Shown: in pieces, positions 63,997 through 64,000 of the stretch
Position numbering within the stretch: the stretch's first letter is position 1
Layout: the number at the start of each line of letters is the position of its first letter
DNA from: Chitinophaga pinensis
GTDB taxonomy: Bacteria; Bacteroidota; Bacteroidia; Chitinophagales; Chitinophagaceae
NCBI RefSeq assembly: GCF_007896845.1
Contig: NZ_VOHS01000001.1
Span: 124,001-188,000 of the forward strand
Reading direction: 5' to 3'
Length of the DNA: 64,000 nucleotides
The notes under the pieces: generated by a model
The model's database searches: none
What the model was told of the DNA's origin: nothing
The model's input: only the letters and a program-made list of their open reading frames with translations
Position numbers and translations under genes: made by a program

Positions 63997-64000
63997 AAAA

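Noticed and set aside
1..64000. tRNA, rRNA, insertion sequence or prophage
   Set aside because: I looked in all gaps for a T-arm GGTTCGANTCC pattern, transposase-like or integrase-like frames and terminal repeats and found none that hold up.

Overview
The window looks like chromosomal DNA of a Bacteroidota bacterium, most likely a Chitinophaga-type member of the Chitinophagaceae. The signs are: a lipoprotein-type TamA next to TamB, the futalosine menaquinone enzyme MqnC, a PafA-type alkaline phosphatase, a GLPGLI-like domain joined to a PNGase F fold, several Bacteroidota-only families (DUF2480, the large outer-membrane barrel family), a -7 promoter motif TAnnTTTG before several genes, and few Shine-Dalgarno sites. 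The genus is an inference. No insertion sequence, prophage, CRISPR array, tRNA or rRNA was found.

Layout. 1-4 kb: end of an outer-membrane barrel gene, a small membrane protein, a sugar-isomerase-like protein, an acetyltransferase and a lipoprotein. 4-11 kb: mqnC, two secreted retropepsin-like proteases, a catalytic/non-catalytic M16 peptidase pair and an LprI-like protein. 11-16 kb: a YitT protein, an arginase-fold protein with altered metal ligands, a 121-bp tandem repeat array, two small genes, a glycosyltransferase and an ArsC-like protein. 16-24 kb: polA, an acetyltransferase, a C1 peptidase, a PL3 pectate-lyase-like lipoprotein, Sua5 and MtgA. 24-29 kb: nicotinamide riboside uptake (pnuC plus a NadR-like kinase), a PNGase F-like protein, an Nfu protein and a GH10-like hydrolase. 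29-37 kb: a glycerol/glycerophosphodiester cluster (glpD, glpK, glpF, glpQ) with a divergent DeoR-type regulator and pafA downstream. 38-44 kb: glutamate synthase gltB-gltD. 44-54 kb: two secreted proteins of unknown function, tamB-tamL and an RlpA-like lipoprotein. 54-60 kb: a PfpI-family protein, a stand-alone relative of the N-terminal part of cytochrome c peroxidases, corA, a DUF2480 protein and a PpiD/SurA-type chaperone. 60-64 kb: nadA, then about 1.9 kb without genes.

The most striking region is the right end. Two clusters of DnaA-box-like 9-mers (60409-60910 and 63444-63996) flank nadA and a non-coding array of nine degenerate copies of a ~161-bp unit (about 62160-63560). Each copy carries a short imperfect palindrome, and copies also carry small hairpins. 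I read this as a candidate chromosomal replication origin with an undescribed long-period repeat array; dnaA itself is not in the window.

Functional links: the glp cluster can release, import and oxidise glycerol from phosphodiesters. PnuC, the NadR-like kinase and NadA all feed NAD synthesis. TamB-TamL, the barrel protein and the PpiD-like chaperone serve envelope assembly. GltBD provides glutamate.
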